From the NCBI GenBank assembly GCA_020625635.1, contig JAHLBL010000027.1, forward strand, positions 1 to 12,592: a stretch of DNA of 12,592 bases, in the 5' to 3' direction. The notes under the pieces were generated by a model. That model saw only the letters and a list, made by a program, of their open reading frames with translations. It had not been told where the DNA came from and made no database searches. The translations under genes and the position numbers were made by a program. This stretch comes from a bacterium (GTDB lineage Bacteria; Bacillota; Clostridia; Oscillospirales; Acutalibacteraceae). Every line of letters begins with the position of its first letter. Within the stretch, counting starts at the first letter, position 1. Of this stretch, positions 1 through 6,798 are shown in pieces.

Positions 1-140
1 GGAGCTGTCAGCCGTGAGGCTGACTGAGGAGGTGGAAAGGCGTAAATTAGCGGAATTGCTCGTAAATTCTATGTTGCGTAATTTGACCTCTTCCGTCACG
101 CCTAAAGGCGCGCCACCTTCCCCTGAGAGGGGAAGGACTT
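1..140. repeat. Palindromic intergenic repeat element (MITE/REP-like), possibly cut by the window edge
   Basis: No gene is supported here; the sequence is a set of nested inverted repeats. Seen directly: a 7-bp hairpin (7-13 with 18-24, GTCAGCC/GGCTGAC); a perfect 9-bp hairpin with a 3-nt loop (116-124 with 128-136, CCTTCCCCT/AGGGGAAGG); and long-range pairing of AGGTGG (30-35) with CCACCT (113-118) and of AGGCGT (38-43) with ACGCCT (98-103). CGTAAATT occurs at 41 and 61, and CGTAATTT at 78. The GTCAGCC...GGCTGAC and CCTTCCCCTGAGAGGGGAAGG modules resemble, from memory, short repeats scattered through Ruminococcus- and Faecalibacterium-type genomes. A 70-codon frame across it has no ribosome binding site and follows the repeat, so it is not called. 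Confidence 0.6.
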
Positions 141-145
141 ATCGA

Positions 146-247
146 GCGCCGCCGAAAAATCCATATATAAATACGGTCGGGCAGGGAAGGCTGTTGATAC
201 AACCTGTCTGCCCGACCGTATTTTAATATATGGTGCGCCGCCGAAAA
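146..247. repeat. Long perfect hairpin flanked by 13-bp direct repeats
   Basis: GCGCCGCCGAAAA occurs at 146-158 and again at 235-247 in the same orientation. Between them lies an inverted repeat: a perfect 15-bp stem (170-184 with 208-222, AATACGGTCGGGCAG and its complement), extended outward by CCATATAT/ATATATGG (161-168 with 226-233) after a 2-nt asymmetry. The 23-nt loop can form a small GTTG/CAAC hairpin. The direct repeats could be a target-site duplication around an inserted palindromic element. The stem with T-rich flanks on both sides could also work as a bidirectional terminator downstream of the thioredoxin gene. A further copy of TCTGCCCGACC at 322-332 suggests more element debris. 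Confidence 0.6.
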
Positions 248-334
248 CTGAGCACAACACCAGCCCCGCCGTTTATGAAAGCTTTGCCAAACTCAACGCT
301 TCCAAAGGCGGATTTAAAAAATCTGCCCGACCTT

Positions 335-359
335 AATTGTCAATTCTCAATTGTCAATT
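335..359. repeat. Tandem AATTGTCAATT repeat overlapping the thioredoxin stop codon
   Basis: AATTGTCAATT is present at 335-345 and 349-359, a 14-bp period. Its last two bases supply part of the TAA stop codon of the thioredoxin gene (358-360 on the minus strand). The rest of 248-334 shows no gene and only a weak GATTT/AAATC hairpin near 311-323. Confidence 0.5.
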
Positions 360-675
360 ATAATGCCGCCTTTTCCGCGAACGCCTTTACAGCGGCTTCG
401 GGAACTACGCCGACGCTCTGGTCGATCGCTCTGCCGTCCTTAAAGAGGATCAGGCAGGGAATGCTCATAATCGCGAACTCGCGCGCGAGCTCGGGCTCCT
501 CATCGACGTTTACCTTATAGAAATCAACTCCGCTTACCTGCTCGCTGACGCTGTCAACGATGGGCGAGAGCATTCTGCACGGACCGCACCACGACGCCCA
601 GAAGTCCACAAGCGCGGGACGTCCGCTGTCGATTACCTTTGATTTGAATTCCTGTGTTGTTAACTCTTTTACCAT
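358..675 (-). CDS. trxA: Thioredoxin
   Basis: A 105-residue thioredoxin, the normal family length, expected to reduce protein disulfides in the cytoplasm after reduction by a thioredoxin reductase. The active site WCGPC (Trp29, Cys30, Cys33) sits in the usual VDFWASWCGPCR context, and the cis-proline loop is at Ser71-Ile72-Pro73. Asp24 matches the buried acid of the family. The ATG at 675 is chosen because AGAGAGG lies 8 nt upstream of it; a GTG three codons earlier (684) would overlap that site. One oddity: residue 74, after the cis-proline and usually Thr in this family, is Cys. It has its own promoter (723-750) and a terminator separates it from the upstream kinase gene, so it is probably monocistronic. 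No thioredoxin reductase gene is visible nearby. Confidence 0.96.
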   Translation of the reverse strand: MVKELTTQEFKSKVIDSGRPALVDFWASWCGPCRMLSPIVDSVSEQVSGVDFYKVNVDEEPELAREFAIMSIPCLILFKDGRAIDQSVGVVPEAAVKAFAEKAAL

Positions 676-722
676 ATTTAACACCTCTCTGAAAATTAAA
701 TTGTGTGCAATCTATTTTCTAT

Positions 723-750
723 ATTCTATCATATTATTTCCGTTTGTCAA
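723..750 (-). promoter_or_regulatory. Sigma-A-type promoter of the thioredoxin gene
   Basis: On the minus strand a perfect -35 TTGACA (745-750) and a -10 TAGAAT (723-728) are separated by 16 bp. Initiation near 715 would give a leader of about 40 nt. The site lies between the kinase operon terminator and trxA. Confidence 0.75.
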
Positions 751-761
751 GTAAAAAATAC

Positions 762-807
762 GAAAAAAACAAAAAGGAGCCGGCTCAAAATCAGATGAGC
801 CGGCTCC
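762..807 (-). terminator. Rho-independent terminator of the metF-metH-kinase operon
   Basis: A perfect 12-bp stem (776-787 with 796-807, GGAGCCGGCTCA/TGAGCCGGCTCC) with an 8-nt loop is followed, on the minus strand, by a T-rich tail (762-775). It begins 5 nt after the kinase stop codon. Confidence 0.92.
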
Positions 808-812
808 GCCTG

Positions 813-2738
813 TTAATCAGCGTACCAGATTGATGACAGATTCATACAAATAAGGTTGTCGCGTTTTTCAATTTTAATGTTGACCTTTACGTACTGCTGA
901 ACAAAATCGTTGATGTCGGTGGTCGATACATCGTCGAGGTTGTAGACACAGAAGGTCGTGAACGTGCCGCCGTCTTCGGGCGGAAAGCCCATCCACAGCG
1001 CGTCGGAGTCGTAGTGCGAGCCTGCCGCGATTTTATCGATGTATATCGAGTCGACCGCTATCGTATAGCCGAGGTAGTCCTGCATATTGTCGTAAATTTC
1101 GCGGAATTCGGATTCGGAGTTCACGATCTTGGAGCCCTTGTCCTCAACGCCCTTGCTGACGGTGATGGTAACAGTCGTATCCTCGTCAACCTCCGTGCCC
1201 GCGTACTCGCTCTGGCGGATAACGATGCCCTCGTCAACGGTGTCGCTGTACTCCTCCTCAACCTTGCACTCAAGGTTCGCGCTCTCAAGCGCGCTTCTGG
1301 CTTCGGACTCGGACTTGCCGACAACGTCGGGAACCTCTGTACGGCTTGTGCCGAGGCTGACGGTTATGGTGATATTGGAGCCCTTGTTTACCTGAACTCC
1401 TCCCGAAATGCTCTGGCTTATTACGTAGCCCTCGCTGACGTCGCTGCTGTTTTCCTCCTTGACGGTCACGGTGAGCCCCGCGTCCTCGAGCTGTCGTTTA
1501 GCCGTGGATTCGGAATCGCCGACAACATCGGGAACGGATACGGTCTCGTTAATCGTAGTCGCTTCAGTAGCGGGGGTTTCCGCGTCCTTGTTGTCTGAGC
1601 TTCCGCCGAGGATAAAGAACAGCGCGATTATTCCCGCGATAAGCACAACGGACGCGACGACCACAGAGGTAATAATTACCGCGTTTGACTTTTTGTCCGC
1701 CTTATAAGGCTCCACGGGAGGCGCGACAGGCGCGGCAGGAGGCGCGGGCGGAGTATTTTTCACAGGCTTCGGGGTCGGGTTTATGGTGCTGTCCATAGCC
1801 TTTTTGAAAAAGATTATGTTTGAGAAGCGCGACGCGGGATTGACCGCGAGCGCCTGCATAAGCGCCGCTTCGGCGGCAGGGGTTATTTCAACACCGTAGC
1901 TGCTCGGCGGAACGATAGTGTCGTTCTCGATTCGGTCTATGGAGTCGGGCGGAAGCTTGCCCGTAACACAGCGGTACATCGTAGCCGCGAGCGCGTATAT
2001 ATCCGTAAACGGTCCCTGACGTCCGTGTCTGGCGTACTGCTCCATCGGAGCGTAGCCGTGCTTGAGCAGAATATCGAGGCTTCGGCTCTTGTCGCCGAGG
2101 CTGTATCTCGCCGCACCGAAATCAATCAGCTTTATGCTGCCGTCGGAGCAGAGAAAGATGTTATCCGCGCTTATGTCGCGGTGGACGATGCCCTTTGAGT
2201 GGACCTCGCCGAGAGCGTCCATAATCGGGTCGGCGATCCTGCGCATTTCCCTCCAGCTGATTTTGCCGCCGTTGTTGTTCACATAATCGAGCAGGCTTGT
2301 GCCTTCGAGGTACTCCATAACGAAATACGCGGTGTTGTTCTCCTCGAAATAGCTGTAGATCCTCACGATCGAGGGATTGCCGATAAATTCGGCGAGCGTC
2401 TTTGCCTCTTCAAGGAAGCAGCTCTTTCCGTAGTAGTAGCTGTCCTCCTTCTCGCCCGAAAACGACGTTACCGTTGTGAGCTGTGTTCTGGTGGCGAGAG
2501 ACTCGGGAAAATACTCCTTTATCGCCACTTTTTTCTTTGTGTCGTACTCCTGAGCGAGGTATGTTATTCCGAAGCCGCCCTGACCGATCACCTTTCCGAC
2601 TATGTACCTGCCCGCGAGAATCGAGCCCACGGGAAGCGCGAGCGGATATTTTTCTGCGTTCTCCTTTTCATTGAAGCCGCAGTAAGGACAGAACGCGCTC
2701 TGCTTTTCCTTAAAGCAGTTGCCGCAGATATTATTCAT
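813..2738 (-). CDS. Membrane Ser/Thr protein kinase: zinc ribbon, kinase, TM helix, two PASTA repeats, unknown C-terminal domain
   Basis: A 641-residue eukaryotic-type kinase. An N-terminal zinc ribbon has Cys5, Cys8, Cys17 and Cys20. The kinase domain (about 44-315) has the glycine loop GQGGFG (52-57), the ATP-binding Lys74 in VAIK, catalytic loop HRDISADN (His186-Arg187-Asp188, Asn193) and DFG (206-208). The usual Lys of HRDLKPEN is Ser190 here. A Pro-rich linker (320-345) leads to one membrane helix (about 353-377). PASTA repeats follow at about 401-463 and 468-530; these typically sense peptidoglycan fragments. The final 105 residues match nothing I recognise. Predicted topology: kinase inside, PASTA and tail outside. 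ATG with AAGGAG 8 nt upstream. It starts 12 nt after the metH stop and is the last operon gene. No partner PP2C phosphatase is visible, unlike the classical prkC locus. Substrates are unknown. Confidence 0.93.
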   Translation of the reverse strand: MNNICGNCFKEKQSAFCPYCGFNEKENAEKYPLALPVGSILAGRYIVGKVIGQGGFGITYLAQEYDTKKKVAIKEYFPESLATRTQLTTVTSFSGEKEDSYYYGKSCFLEEAKTLAEFIGNPSIVRIYSYFEENNTAYFVMEYLEGTSLLDYVNNNGGKISWREMRRIADPIMDALGEVHSKGIVHRDISADNIFLCSDGSIKLIDFGAARYSLGDKSRSLDILLKHGYAPMEQYARHGRQGPFTDIYALAATMYRCVTGKLPPDSIDRIENDTIVPPSSYGVEITPAAEAALMQALAVNPASRFSNIIFFKKAMDSTINPTPKPVKNTPPAPPAAPVAPPVEPYKADKKSNAVIITSVVVASVVLIAGIIALFFILGGSSDNKDAETPATEATTINETVSVPDVVGDSESTAKRQLEDAGLTVTVKEENSSDVSEGYVISQSISGGVQVNKGSNITITVSLGTSRTEVPDVVGKSESEARSALESANLECKVEEEYSDTVDEGIVIRQSEYAGTEVDEDTTVTITVSKGVEDKGSKIVNSESEFREIYDNMQDYLGYTIAVDSIYIDKIAAGSHYDSDALWMGFPPEDGGTFTTFCVYNLDDVSTTDINDFVQQYVKVNIKIEKRDNLICMNLSSIWYAD

Positions 2739-2750
2739 ACTCGTTACTCC

Positions 2751-5114
2751 TTAACCAAAAATGATTTTTGCCTTATCAACACTGTCCTTGGCGTCCCGAC
2801 AGTAGTAGTCCGCGCCGATTTTCATCGCGTAATCCTCGGTGAGAACCGCTCCGCCGACCATAACCTTGCAGTCGCTGAGAGCGGGAGTCGCGCGCACAAG
2901 GCGGATAGTCTCCTCCATACTGCCGAGCGTAGTAGTCATAAGCGCGGAAAGTCCAATGAGACGGATGTTCTGGCTGACGGCTGTGTCGACAATAAGCTGA
3001 GGGTCGACGTCTCTTCCGAGATCGATTACGGTGTAGCCGTAGTTGTCGAGCAGAACCTTGACAATGTTTTTACCTATATCGTGGATATCTCCCTTGACCG
3101 TAGCAAGAATAAGCCTGCCCTTGGACACGGGAGCGGAGTTTGTTTTTGTGAGCTCCTCTCTGATAACCTCAAAGCACACCTGCGCGGTGTTGGCGCTCTG
3201 GATAAGCTGAGGCAGGAACAGCCTGCCCTTCTCGAAAGCCTCGCCGACCTTGTCGAGCGCGGGAATGAGCTGGGTGTTTACTATGTCCATAGCGTCGTGC
3301 TTTTCGAGCTGAGCGCGGGTGATGTCCGCCGCCTCACCCTTGAGCCCGTTGATCACGGCTTCGGACAGAGAGGTGTGGGAGCTCTGAATCTTAGGCTTTT
3401 CGGCGGGAGCGTCGGTGTTGTAAGCCTCTATGAAGGCGCGCGAATCCTTATCGATACCCGACAGCACCTTGAAGGCTCTTACAGCGCCCATCATATCCGC
3501 GTCGTTGGGGTTGATGATCGGGAGGTCGAGCCCCTGTTCAAGCGCCATAGTGAGGAATATATGATTTACAAGCGGTCTGTTCGGCAGACCGAAGCTGATG
3601 TTGGAAACTCCGAGACAGGTCCTGCAGCCGAGCTCGGTTTTTACCCTGTGAAGCGCGCTGAGCGTTTCGCGGCAGCCCGCCTGCTCCGCGGAGACCGTGA
3701 GCGTGAGGCAGTCGATATACACGTCGCGGCGGTCGATTCCGCAAGCCTCGGCTCGCTCGACGATTTTTCTCGCGATTTCAAAACGTCCCTCCGCTGTCTT
3801 GGGGATACCGTTCTCGTCGAGGGTAAGACCGACGACGGAAGCGCCGTACTTCTTAACGAGCGGAAGAACGGAGCTGAGAGATTTTTCCTCGCCGTTGACG
3901 GAGTTTACTATCGGCTTGCCGTTGTAGATCCTCAGCGCTGCCTCGAGCACGTCGGGCTTCGTGGAATCTATCTGGAGCGGCACGTCGACGACGGACTGCA
4001 GCGCCTTTATCACGCGCACCATCATTTCCTTTTCGTCGATTTCGGGCAGTCCGACGTTGACGTCGAGAATGTCCGCGCCCGCCTTTACCTGGCTGATTGC
4101 CTGGGAGAGGATATAATCTATATCGTTATTGATAAGCGCCTGCTTAAAGAGCTTCTTGCCCGTGGGGTTTATGCGCTCGCCAATCACGCGCGGCTCGCTG
4201 ATCTCAACGGCTGTCGTACCCGAGCAGACCACAGTCCCGCGGGACAGGGGAGCTTTTTTGAATTTTTTATTGTCGATAACCTTTTTCAGCGCGCGGATAT
4301 AGTCGGGAGTTGTTCCGCAGCAGCCGCCGACGAGCTTGACGCTTCCGAAGCCGACGATGGTGTCCATCGCTTCGGCAAATTCGTCGGGAGTTACGTTGTA
4401 GGTGTTGCTGTTGGGGTCGGGCAGTCCCGCGTTCGGCTTAACGAAAATCGGCAGGTCTGTCCACAGTGTGAATTCACGCACTATTTCGGTGAGCTCCGAC
4501 GGTCCGAGCGAGCAGTTTACGCCCAAAGCGTCAACGCCGAGCGCGCTGAGAGTTGTCGCGGCGCAGGCTACGCTGACGCCCGCGAAGGTTCTGCCGTTCG
4601 GCTCAAAGGTCATTGAAACGACCACGGGCAGGTCGGAATTCTCCTTTACCGCGAGCACGCCCGCCTTAGCCTCGAGCAAGTCGGTAAACGTCTCGAGATA
4701 CACGACGTCGGCGTCGCTGCCCGCGAGCACCTGCTCTCTGAAATATTCGTAAGCGGTCTCGAACTTCATCGAGCCCGCGGGCTCCATAAGCTGACCGATA
4801 GGTCCCATCTCGAGCGCGACTATCGCCCTGCCGTCCGCTGCCTCGCGCGCGTTCTTTACGGCGGCGCGGACGATCTCCTCCACGCTGTGACCGCAGCCCG
4901 CGAGCTTGTAGCCGTTAGCGCCGAAGGTGTTTGTGCTGACGATCATCGTGCCCGCGTCGACATACTGACGGTGGATCCCCGTCACGACGTCGGGAGCGGT
5001 GAGGTTCAGCAGCTCTGGTATTTCACCGACCTTCAGTCCGCTTTTCTGGAGCATCGTGCCTGTCGCTCCGTCGAGCAGGACAAAGTCGTTTTTAAGCAAT
5101 TCTTTAAAATTCAC
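2751..5114 (-). CDS. metH: Cobalamin-dependent methionine synthase lacking the activation domain
   Basis: A 787-residue MetH that transfers the methyl of 5-methyl-tetrahydrofolate to homocysteine through cob(I)alamin. Domains: homocysteine-binding barrel (about 1-290) with zinc ligands Cys201, Cys265 and Cys266 (GVNCSLGP, GGCCGTTP); folate (pterin) barrel (about 305-560); four-helix cobalamin cap (about 585-660); and cobalamin-binding Rossmann domain (about 665-787) with GDIHDIG, where His678 is the expected lower cobalt ligand. The protein stops there, whereas full-length enzymes such as E. coli MetH (about 1227 residues) carry a further AdoMet-binding activation domain. The preceding gene supplies that as a separate protein, as in Thermotoga TM0268/TM0269. 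The GTG start at 5114 overlaps the upstream gene by 11 nt, suggesting translational coupling, and gives the expected family N-terminus. Confidence 0.95.
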   Translation of the reverse strand: MNFKELLKNDFVLLDGATGTMLQKSGLKVGEIPELLNLTAPDVVTGIHRQYVDAGTMIVSTNTFGANGYKLAGCGHSVEEIVRAAVKNAREAADGRAIVALEMGPIGQLMEPAGSMKFETAYEYFREQVLAGSDADVVYLETFTDLLEAKAGVLAVKENSDLPVVVSMTFEPNGRTFAGVSVACAATTLSALGVDALGVNCSLGPSELTEIVREFTLWTDLPIFVKPNAGLPDPNSNTYNVTPDEFAEAMDTIVGFGSVKLVGGCCGTTPDYIRALKKVIDNKKFKKAPLSRGTVVCSGTTAVEISEPRVIGERINPTGKKLFKQALINNDIDYILSQAISQVKAGADILDVNVGLPEIDEKEMMVRVIKALQSVVDVPLQIDSTKPDVLEAALRIYNGKPIVNSVNGEEKSLSSVLPLVKKYGASVVGLTLDENGIPKTAEGRFEIARKIVERAEACGIDRRDVYIDCLTLTVSAEQAGCRETLSALHRVKTELGCRTCLGVSNISFGLPNRPLVNHIFLTMALEQGLDLPIINPNDADMMGAVRAFKVLSGIDKDSRAFIEAYNTDAPAEKPKIQSSHTSLSEAVINGLKGEAADITRAQLEKHDAMDIVNTQLIPALDKVGEAFEKGRLFLPQLIQSANTAQVCFEVIREELTKTNSAPVSKGRLILATVKGDIHDIGKNIVKVLLDNYGYTVIDLGRDVDPQLIVDTAVSQNIRLIGLSALMTTTLGSMEETIRLVRATPALSDCKVMVGGAVLTEDYAMKIGADYYCRDAKDSVDKAKIIFG

Positions 5115-5748
5115 AGCGATCGCCCGCCTTTCTGAATTTGCATTTATCGCGCATATTGCAGCTCTGACAGCCGCTGCGTCTGCGCTCTATCGGTTTATCG
5201 CTCAGCCCCGTTATCGCGGTGACGGATTTTGCGGGGGTGAGCAGGAAGCTGTCTGTAACACAGAGCCCGATTTTCCTCGGCGCGTCGAGCAGGCGGAGGA
5301 ACTCCGACTGGAGCTCGAGCGGATAATCGCCGTAGCCCGGGGAAAAGCGGTAGGTAAGGTAGCTGCCCTCGTGTTCGGCAGCGACGAGCTCGTCAATGCC
5401 TCGGCAGAGCTGTTCGACCGCCACGCCCGCGAGCGCGTCGAGCACGACAGCCTTTGCCATATCGGTGACCTGCGCCGTGCGGATCAGCCTGTCCACGGGC
5501 GCGCCGACGGTTGCGCAGCAGATCACCGCGCTGTTACAGCCGCTGAGGTGAGCGGCGACAGACTCGCCGACGATGAGCCCGTGCTCCGTCGGGTCGAGCT
5601 CGCGGTAGAGATATTTAGGCGCCGCCGCGCTCAGAAGCTCCCGCTCGCATACGTCGAGCAGGCTCTCCATAGCGCCGTTCATTTCAACGCCTCTGCCGCC
5701 GAGGTAGCGTACCGCCTCGGCGCGGTTGAGCTCTTTAAGCGCGATCAC
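5104..5748 (-). CDS. Stand-alone methionine synthase activation-domain protein (TM0269-like)
   Basis: A 214-residue protein matching the vitamin-B12-dependent methionine synthase activation domain. Family signs are an N-terminal ...AVRYLGGRG segment, RFSPGYGDYPLELQ (the counterpart of the AdoMet-binding RxxPGY stretch), and SFLLTPAKSVTAITGL near the C-terminus. It is expected to bind AdoMet and help methylate inactive cob(II)alamin on MetH. The C-terminus carries four cysteines, Cys194, Cys197, Cys203 and Cys212 (CX2CX5CX8C), absent from the E. coli domain as I recall it, which could bind a metal or an Fe-S cluster. The chosen GTG start (5748) overlaps the metF TGA as GTGA. Frame upstream of it lies inside metF and reads as an arginine-rich shadow. 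No strong Shine-Dalgarno is visible, fitting translational coupling to metF. Confidence 0.88.
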   Translation of the reverse strand: MIALKELNRAEAVRYLGGRGVEMNGAMESLLDVCERELLSAAAPKYLYRELDPTEHGLIVGESVAAHLSGCNSAVICCATVGAPVDRLIRTAQVTDMAKAVVLDALAGVAVEQLCRGIDELVAAEHEGSYLTYRFSPGYGDYPLELQSEFLRLLDAPRKIGLCVTDSFLLTPAKSVTAITGLSDKPIERRRSGCQSCNMRDKCKFRKAGDRCEF

Positions 5749-6602
5749 AGCAGCTTGCCGATCGCTTCGCAGATCCTGCGAGCTACGTAGGGGTTGTTCA
5801 TGGTGTAGAGGTGGATTCCGCTTACGCCGTTCGCGATAAGGTCGACGCACTGATCTACGGCGTAGGCGATACCCGCGTCGCGAAGCGCCTCGGGGTTGTT
5901 CTCGTAGCGGTTCATAATGCGGGAGAATTTAGCGGGGAGCGACGCTCCGCAGAGCGACACCATCCTCTGGATCTGGTTCTTGTTTACGACGGGCATAATA
6001 CCAGCCTCTATCGGCACATTTATGCCCGCGAGACGGCAGCGCTTCAGAAAGTCGTAGAAGCACTGATTGTCGAAGAAGAGCTGAGAAATCAGGAACTCCG
6101 CGCCCGCGTCCACCTTCTTTTTGAGGTTGATAATATCGGTTATTTCGTCCTCCGCCTCGGGGTGTACCTCGGGGTAGCACGCGCCCGCGACATGGAAGCC
6201 GCCCTTGCTCTTTATAAACGCAGTGAGCTCGTCGGCGTGGCGGAAGTCCGTCTGAGGCGGAAGGTCGGGAACTATGTCGCCGCGCAGAGCGAGCACGTTG
6301 TCGATGCTGTTCGCCTTGAAATTATCGAGCGCGTCCTCAACCTGACGCTTTGTGCTGTTGACGCAGGTTATGTGGGCGATCGCCTCTATGTTATAGGTAT
6401 TCTTTATTTTAGCCGCAATCGCGCAGGTGTTGTCCGCGGCTGTGCCGCCCGCGCCGTAGGTGACGCTGACATAGGCGGGCTTTAACGCCGTGAGCTCCTC
6501 GAGAACGCCGTACACCGATTCGATCGGCGAGGTCTTTTTCGGGGGGAACACCTCGAAGCTGAGCAGAGTTTTGTTTTCCTTATACATTTCAACTATATTC
6601 AT
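5745..6602 (-). CDS. metF: 5,10-methylenetetrahydrofolate reductase
   Basis: A 285-residue MetF, close to the usual length of about 290-300. It is expected to reduce 5,10-methylene- to 5-methyl-tetrahydrofolate with FAD, feeding MetH. Motifs: SFEVFPPK with catalytic Glu17; SVTYGAGG (46-53); LALRGD (104-109), whose Asp109 contacts flavin in the family; and ISQLFFD (172-178). The ATG at 6602 is preferred over a GTG at 6611 because AGGTG lies about 6 nt upstream of the ATG and would be consumed by the earlier start. It is the first gene of the minus-strand operon. No partner zinc-containing MetV gene is seen next to it. Confidence 0.95.
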   Translation of the reverse strand: MNIVEMYKENKTLLSFEVFPPKKTSPIESVYGVLEELTALKPAYVSVTYGAGGTAADNTCAIAAKIKNTYNIEAIAHITCVNSTKRQVEDALDNFKANSIDNVLALRGDIVPDLPPQTDFRHADELTAFIKSKGGFHVAGACYPEVHPEAEDEITDIINLKKKVDAGAEFLISQLFFDNQCFYDFLKRCRLAGINVPIEAGIMPVVNKNQIQRMVSLCGASLPAKFSRIMNRYENNPEALRDAGIAYAVDQCVDLIANGVSGIHLYTMNNPYVARRICEAIGKLL

Positions 6603-6626
6603 GGTTATCACCTGACCTTAATAGCT

Positions 6627-6677
6627 TAATACTATTTTCAATTAAAAACTTTAATAATATATCAGAAGATAGTATTA
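6627..6677 (-). promoter_or_regulatory. AT-rich stem-loop in the metF leader
   Basis: TAATACTAT (6627-6635) and ATAGTATTA (6669-6677) form a perfect 9-bp inverted repeat around a 33-nt AT-rich spacer. The outer arm coincides with the predicted transcription start (about 6677), so the mRNA would begin in this stem. It might be a 5' stabiliser or an operator. The leader of about 75 nt shows no S-box, T-box or cobalamin riboswitch signature. Confidence 0.35.
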
Positions 6678-6683
6678 CACTTT

Positions 6684-6712
6684 ATAATATCATACGCGGC
6701 GGAAATTAGCAA
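6684..6712 (-). promoter_or_regulatory. Promoter of the metF operon
   Basis: On the minus strand, TTGCTA (6707-6712) and TATTAT (6684-6689) are separated by 17 bp, giving initiation near 6677, about 75 nt before the metF ATG. Confidence 0.6.
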
Positions 6713-6749
6713 GATATTAAAGAAAAGTCGGCTCAATCACATTTATACG

Positions 6750-6787
6750 CAAAAAACGCGCGGAGGGCACAGCCGCCTTCCGCGCGT
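6750..6787 (-). terminator. Rho-independent terminator of the transglutaminase gene
   Basis: A GC-rich stem of 13 bp (6756-6768 with 6775-6787; 12 Watson-Crick pairs and one G-T) with a 6-nt loop starts 12 nt after the stop codon. On the minus strand it is followed by six T residues (6751-6756, the last pairing with the stem base). Confidence 0.9.
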
Positions 6788-6798
6788 GATGTTCAATA

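Noticed and set aside
14..226. A 70-codon frame at the window start
   Set aside because: It is made entirely of palindromic repeat sequence and has no ribosome binding site.
676..684. GTG start for thioredoxin three codons upstream
   Set aside because: It would sit within the Shine-Dalgarno region of the ATG at 675 and have no site of its own.
2199..4616. A very long open frame (805 codons) on the plus strand
   Set aside because: It lies opposite metH and the kinase gene, both unmistakable. Its protein is rich in Arg, Val and Ala with no domain, and it has no ribosome binding site. It is a by-product of codon bias.
5749..5850. N-terminal extension of the MetH activation protein
   Set aside because: It lies inside metF, is Arg/Pro-rich and unlike the family; the GTG at 5748 gives the expected N-terminus.
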